Source of the DNA: Dasypus novemcinctus
Lineage: Eukaryota; Chordata; Mammalia; Cingulata; Dasypodidae
Assembly (NCBI RefSeq): GCF_030445035.2
Contig: NC_080683.1
Span: forward strand, 116,545,225-116,609,224
Direction: 5' to 3'
Length of the DNA stretch: 64,000 nt
The notes beneath the pieces are model-generated. The model had not been told where the DNA came from. It ran no database searches and worked only from the letters and a program-made list of their open reading frames with translations. The stretch's first letter is position 1. Every line of letters starts with the position of its first letter. The position numbers were made by a program, and so were the translations under genes. Positions 58,511-64,000 of the stretch are shown here, in pieces.

Positions 58511-60862
58511 GTTTTGATGAGTACAATATTTTATGGTATAACTCAAATAAGAATTAGTATGCTTCATGGTTTATGGCAACAGAGAGTTAATTGAGTATAG
58601 AAGATATGTTCAAAAGAGCAAAAATAATTTATCCCAAGCCATCTGAGTCATTTCTGTTTGTCATTTATTCCTTTTATCTCACCACAGAAAAGATTTTAGA
58701 ACATGAAAGCAAAAGAAGAGATAGCATAATTTTCTCATATCCCTCCCTCATTGTAAACTAATTTGGTAGATCTCAAAGGCTTGCAAGAAGGTAACAATGG
58801 ATTAACCTCAATGACAGGTTCTGAAAATAATCCATAAAATGAATCTGATGCTATAGAAGGAGCAATTGCCTGCTAGCAAAGAGCATGCCTTTGGTTTTGT
58901 CCCTCCACGGGATTTAATTCCCATTGTGTCTGGCGCATCCTGCCTCCTGATCAATCTTCTCCTTTAGTGGGATGGAAGAGAGTTTGGTTGTAATCATTTG
59001 GTGCCAAAACACCTGGCCAAAAGTTTCAAAACCCCAGTCATCTTGATGTTTTTGTTATTTGAGGCAGAATATCTAAATTTAGGGCCATCTGGGTAGCGGA
59101 CCAAATTTCTTGCTTTGGGATTGGCTGTTTGACTTCATGTGGACCTTGTGTGTATCCTTGTATTAAAGATCTCAGAAGGAACGTCCGTCTTAGGGTTGGC
59201 TTTCTGTACAATTACAATGTGTTTGATTTAATATAGCACCACCAGTTGTAAATCTTGGCTGTAGCAACCCTACCTTGGATTAGCGGGGGTGAACAGAGGT
59301 CATGGCAGAAACTTAAAACGTCCTGGAGGTGGGAGGAGTGCGTGCTCACGGATTGCTCAGCTCTCCCGAGGGCTACCTTCTTTCTCAATAATAAGTGCTG
59401 TGCCCTGTTACCCTTGAAGCAGTACATAATAAGCAACCCAGTCCAAATGGCTATTTCCCTGTTTTTCCTTAAAGAATAATGTTCAATGTTCAGATGAATC
59501 CGTTAGGCAAAGAGGGAAAACGTTTACACTTTGCAATTCTCCTAGTGGCTGTCTTCCAAAACCTGTAATATATTTCATAAACATTATTGCTAGCTTGGGA
59601 AACAGCCATTTCTGTTGGCACTAACTGTCAGTGTGAAGGTATAAAAGGGAACTCACTTTGCTACATATTACCGAAGCCTTCCAGAGCACTGCTGGAAGCA
59701 CCGGATGGCACCAACTTTTTCATTTGATGAATGGCTTTGTAAGCAAATACTTCCACTCCGTAATTGTGCGGGGAGATGATTGCAGAAAGGGAGCCAGTGG
59801 GTCAGACAGGACCCCTCCCTGAGGTAGGGTATTGTACTTCCCAGAGTCCAACACTGTGCATACAGCTTGGTCTAGGGCTCAATAAATATTTGTTGCATGA
59901 CTGACAAAAGAAATCCGAGTCAGGAAATCAAAGTATAACTTTAGTTTTCTCGCTCAGTTGGAAGCCACATGGACTATAAGCTCCTTTCAAGATGGCCTGC
60001 TGGTAAGTCCGATTTCCAGGCAGGGCCGCTCTTGGAAAATAAAATGCTATAAATTGAGTCTGCTAGATAAGGAACAGGCTGTGTGGTCTGTCCAGAAGCA
60101 GCATGGCTGGGAGAGGTGCTCAGCAGGGAGCAGCACGCTTGCGCAGTGCTCCTGGAGCCCCCAGGCTCTGTGCACTCAGGTTTTAGGAGACTTATGCTGG
60201 CTCAATCTAATAACAACGTTCATAAAGAAACTTTTATTTTGGCTAGGATTCTTGTCTTGAAAAATAATGTCGAACCTCATAATATAATAACAACTTAGCC
60301 AGGAGAAATAGAAATAGGTCAGACAAAAAATTGAAGGGTGAAGTTGTCTGGCCTTCCTTTAATCTTCTGAACAGTGTTTGAAATAGCTCTTGGCAGATGA
60401 ACAAATTTGTTCTGTATTTCGGAGTTAATATCTATGCCTGGATTTCCGTCATTCTTCTGGGGTTGGTGATCAATATAACTCATAAATCGTGAATGACTAG
60501 ACAGAGCCCACCGAATGCCTGCCCCGCAGAGCCCTGCAGTTTAGCCTGAGATACGGGTGGGTCATCACATCTGCGTTTGGCCAGGTGCAGGTCTCACCAG
60601 AGCAGGGAGCGGTCACCACGTTAGTGCTGAGAAACCTTAGCAGAGCTAGACAGGGTCTGAAGAGCACATGGAGAGAGACAGTGAAGGGAAGAAGCAGCTA
60701 GAAGAGAGGGTAAGTGAGGAGAGAAGGACGGTAGGGGCTTGCTGGTATCCAAAGTAGACCAGTGGACTTGATGACACCCAGGGGTCTTTCAAAGGACCAG
60801 TGCTGCTAGAGCTGATGCTGCTAAGTCCCATCCACAAGAAGCATTGATTAAAAACCAACGCC
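58511..60862. other. Intergenic, repeat-poor sequence
   Basis: No gene is recognised. A short L2/MIR end (ggtctagggctcaataaatatttgttgcatgac) lies at about 59870-59905. Confidence 0.5.
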
Positions 60863-60865
60863 AAC

Positions 60866-61540
60866 ATGCAAATCAATGCCACAATGAGATACCACTTCAC
60901 ACCCACTAGGTTGGCTATTCATTTAAAAACGGAAAACGAGTGTTAGTGAGCATATGGAGACTTTGGAACACTCATGCACTGCTGGTGGGAATGTAAAGTG
61001 GTACAAGGGCTGCGGAAGACAGATTGGTAATTGTGCAGAAATCTAAGTGTAGGGTTACCGTATGACCCTGCAATCCCTCTACTAGGTACCCAAAAGATTT
61101 GAAAGCAGGGACTTACACACCAGTGTTCACAGTAGCATTACTCACAATTGCAAATGATGGAAGCAACCCAAGGGTCCATTAACTGATGAAGAGATAAACA
61201 GAATGTGGTATGTACACACAAGGGAATATTACTGAGCTGTAAAAAGGAATGAAGTTCTGATACATGCAGCAACATGCATGAACTTTGAAAACATGATGCT
61301 GAGTGAAAGAAGCCAGACACAAAAAGACAGATATTGTATGATTTCACTCATATGAAATACCTATAATAAACAAATTCATTGAGAACAGAAAATAGGTAAC
61401 AGGTGATGGGTGGGAGAGGGAGGAACACGGAATTACTGTTTCATGAGGACAGGGCTCTCTCTGGAGTGATTAAAGTTGTTGGCAATGGATGGTAGAGATG
61501 GTAGCACAACACTGTCGGGTAATTAATGCCACTGAACTGC
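60866..61540 (+). repeat. L1 LINE 3' end, plus strand
   Basis: aatgccacaatgagataccacttcacaccc, catgcactgctggtgggaatgtaaa, aggaatgaagttctgatacatgc and agacacaaaaagacagatattgtatg are the ordinary mammalian L1 ORF2 end and 3' UTR in order. It is moderately old and 5' truncated. Confidence 0.85.
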
Positions 61541-64000
61541 TCCACGGGTTTGCTTTGCCCTGTAGAAGTATTCTAAACCCAGGTCCTTTAAGCAGGGTGC
61601 CACTGCACTTGAAGAGCCAGGCCAGCTTCCTCCAGACCCGGGAAGTCCCTGCATCAGTATCCCCTGGAGGACTTTCTCCGCACGGTCGGTGGCTGGCTGT
61701 GTCCTCACTCAAATGAGCTGCCCACAAGCAGAGCTGGGGTTTGTTCACCGTCGTGTCTCAAACAACTATGATTTCCAGCACTCAGCCAGTGTTTAGCCAG
61801 TGCATCTCCTCGCCTGCATTTAAAATATGCTTTGCTTCATTAAAACTGTTTTTCTAAATAAAACTAAATTTCAAAACCATTCATCATGAACATTAAAGAA
61901 ATGCTGGCAGTGGAGGGATTCACGGGCCCTTCTGTGCAGATCTTGGAAAATGGGGTGCATTGTAAATCCTCCCTGAATTTCCCTCTATGGTGTTGGTATC
62001 AACATGTTCAAAACCAAATTATAGCACAGACATCTTGTTAGTTCTTTTTCTATTAAGTTGGATAGTAATCTCTTGCTGGTAAATTATATTATCCTAAAAC
62101 CTGGGCAAGATTGTTATGTAAGCTGGGTAGCTAGAAACAAACAAAAACCTATTTTTTTTTCCTCCAGATTCAGTAACGGAAAATGATGCTTGGGGAGCCT
62201 AGCCAGGCTGGACAAGGAAGTGCAGAAGGGTCCATCTACCAGAGGACAGCTTGGGGTGGCATTCTAGAAGTGGCCCTTTTGATGGGGCTCTCCCATGTGA
62301 CCGATGATGAGCCCAAATGCCTGCCAGTTATTGGTTCTGGATAAAGAGTAAGAGCTGTTTAATTTTTTTTTTTTTTTTTTTTTTAATCCTTCACTTTCAC
62401 CTCTCAAGAGCTGTAACTTCTGTTGACTTAATGTTGAGTTTTCTCCCAAAGCTGGAAGTACTCCTCTTAAATCCCCAGATCTTTTAATTAACAAACATTC
62501 CTAAACTGGTCAAGTTCCTCCTGATTGAACACTCTTAATACACAAGATAGAAGGACAGAATACCCTACAAGATAATTATTTAAATGAGGTGTTGAAAACT
62601 TGTGTTGAAGAGACATCTTAATTAGAAAAACAGATCTGGGCATATTTTGCATTTGAAGTACTTAATAATACCATTATTCAAGATTTAGACCCACGGTCTT
62701 CTCTCTTCTCGGAGAAGGTCAGTGAGGTCCACATTGTTTCTTACCTCCAGCCCTGGGACCTTTCTTATCTCCTTCTAGTCACATCTCGCCTTTGGCTTGC
62801 TTAACTGGGGCACTGCACTTTGCTCAGAGAGCAATTTTCATTGTCAGGAATGTAAAATGATGTTTTCTTGAGACGGTACAAATTGGGAGAGCTGAGAACA
62901 AGAGGATAATCTCCAGTGTGTTGCAGAGAAGCACTGAGCCCGTTTGTGAAGGTTTTGTTAGCTGCTCGTGCGGGCCGGGTCCTACCCTTCCTAAACTGGA
63001 TTGAAATTGGGTATGGTCCTCATTCGAAGCTATTGTTAGAATTATGTAAGGAAAGGTGTTGCTCTCTCTGAGAGATACTTGGCCTAATCAGATGGTTAAT
63101 TTGTTTACGGTCTGCAAGAGTGGTTTAAATTTTAAAAAGAATCTGGACTGAGTTCACGTTACTACTGGGACAAGTAAAAACCATGTAATGTAGTATATTC
63201 CTACATAAATAATATACTAATATGGTCTATTGGACTTTTTTCCCCTGGATCAGTCTTCCAGCTAACAAATATTTACCACCTACCATGTTGAGTAAGGCAC
63301 TTTGGGCATACAAACAAGATAAGACACTGTTCTGCTCTCAAGGAGCACACATTCTTCTTGGCAAGGTAAGATTTTCGCACATGGCCTGCGACCTGAGAAT
63401 CCAAAATAGTATGGAAACCAGTGCTCAAACAAAACAAAACAGACTTTTAATTTGCAAATTATCGCTCTTGGCTTGAGGTAGAGAATAAAGTTAGTAACTA
63501 CCAATGTTGGGCTGAACGTCCCTCCCTTGATAAATCTTTAAGCTTGGCAGATCAGAGGCACATAATTCGGGAATGAGAACTCTCTCTCTACATTGAGTGC
63601 ACTTCTTGATTGTGAGCCTGATCTTTCAGACAAGGCGCAAGTAGATGAACTAATAACCCAGAGGCTATGGAAAATGACTGATTGATCAGAATGGTGATGG
63701 GAAAAAGGGCCAATCATTCCGGCAGTTCCCAACCATGCTGTGATGACTAGACACAGCAGGACTTATTTTAATAATATTAACGAGGCCAGCTGCATGTGGC
63801 TACAGGAAGCATCATTATTCTTGGTTCACATCTTGTAGTCCACGATGGCTCATGCACTGATGACTTGCTGGAACCAAAATCCTGTCCCGTTTATTCAACT
63901 TTTCTTCCAGTGGTTCACTCTGGGCCTGGGCCTTGCTAGAGTTCACCATTGGCATCTCTGTCCCATAGATGCTCTCCTTCCCCGCTCCCCCAACCTCCCA
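61541..64000. other. Intergenic, repeat-poor sequence
   Basis: No gene is recognised. There is a T run at 62363-62384, and about 63250-63380 resembles an antisense L2 end (accatgttgagtaaggcact...). IL20RA exons, expected further on by synteny, were not found. Confidence 0.5.

Noticed and set aside
61541-64000. IL20RA exons expected by synteny.
   Set aside because: No frame resembling a class II cytokine receptor was seen; in human the gene is much further from SLC35D3.

Overview
This is a mammalian nuclear DNA window, almost certainly from a xenarthran and most likely an armadillo. The lineage call rests on at least twelve copies of a tRNA-headed SINE whose head (gggaagcggacttggccc), body and AATAAA-rich tail match the DAS SINEs of Xenarthra. 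It also rests on an LTR family and an L1 3' end of matching type. The gene content is vertebrate, intron-split and sparse.

Two genes are supported, both on the + strand. Bases 1-40105 are the 3' part of PEX7, the peroxisomal PTS2 receptor. The penultimate coding exon is at 7659-7758 and the last at 39653-39721, separated by a 31.9 kb repeat-filled intron, and 1-7658 is the preceding intron. About 7 kb downstream lies SLC35D3, complete in two exons (47160-47598 and 48467-49293; 421 codons plus stop). Its first exon and intron sit inside a strong CpG island (about 45650-49200). The PEX7 then SLC35D3 order and orientation match the human 6q23.3 region; the next human gene on that side, IL20RA, is not reached.

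The rest is mostly transposon archaeology. PEX7 intron 9 holds a minus-strand L2 with a decayed reverse transcriptase, a HAL1/L1 ORF1 relic, and two L1s that meet tail to tail (about 17300-21196 on + and 21620-27350 on -). It also holds LTRs of one xenarthran-type family, one of them a solo LTR with a perfect 5-bp target duplication, plus an older ERV LTR with a primer-binding site and an older L1M split by three SINEs. Between PEX7 and SLC35D3 there are L2 pieces, an L1 piece and a 722-bp dimeric SINE that has grown an internal minisatellite. Downstream of SLC35D3 are L1M fragments, three SINEs (two stacked at one target), an old LTR and mostly unique sequence.

I found no defence system, operon, CRISPR array or other new multi-gene system; this is ordinary accessory-rich mammalian DNA. 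The observations most worth checking are the SINE with the internal minisatellite, the two-in-one-target SINE pair, the retroposon family sharing the L1 3' tail, and a repeat-free AT-rich block just upstream of the SLC35D3 CpG island. No alignment or database search was run; family names come from recognising sequence.
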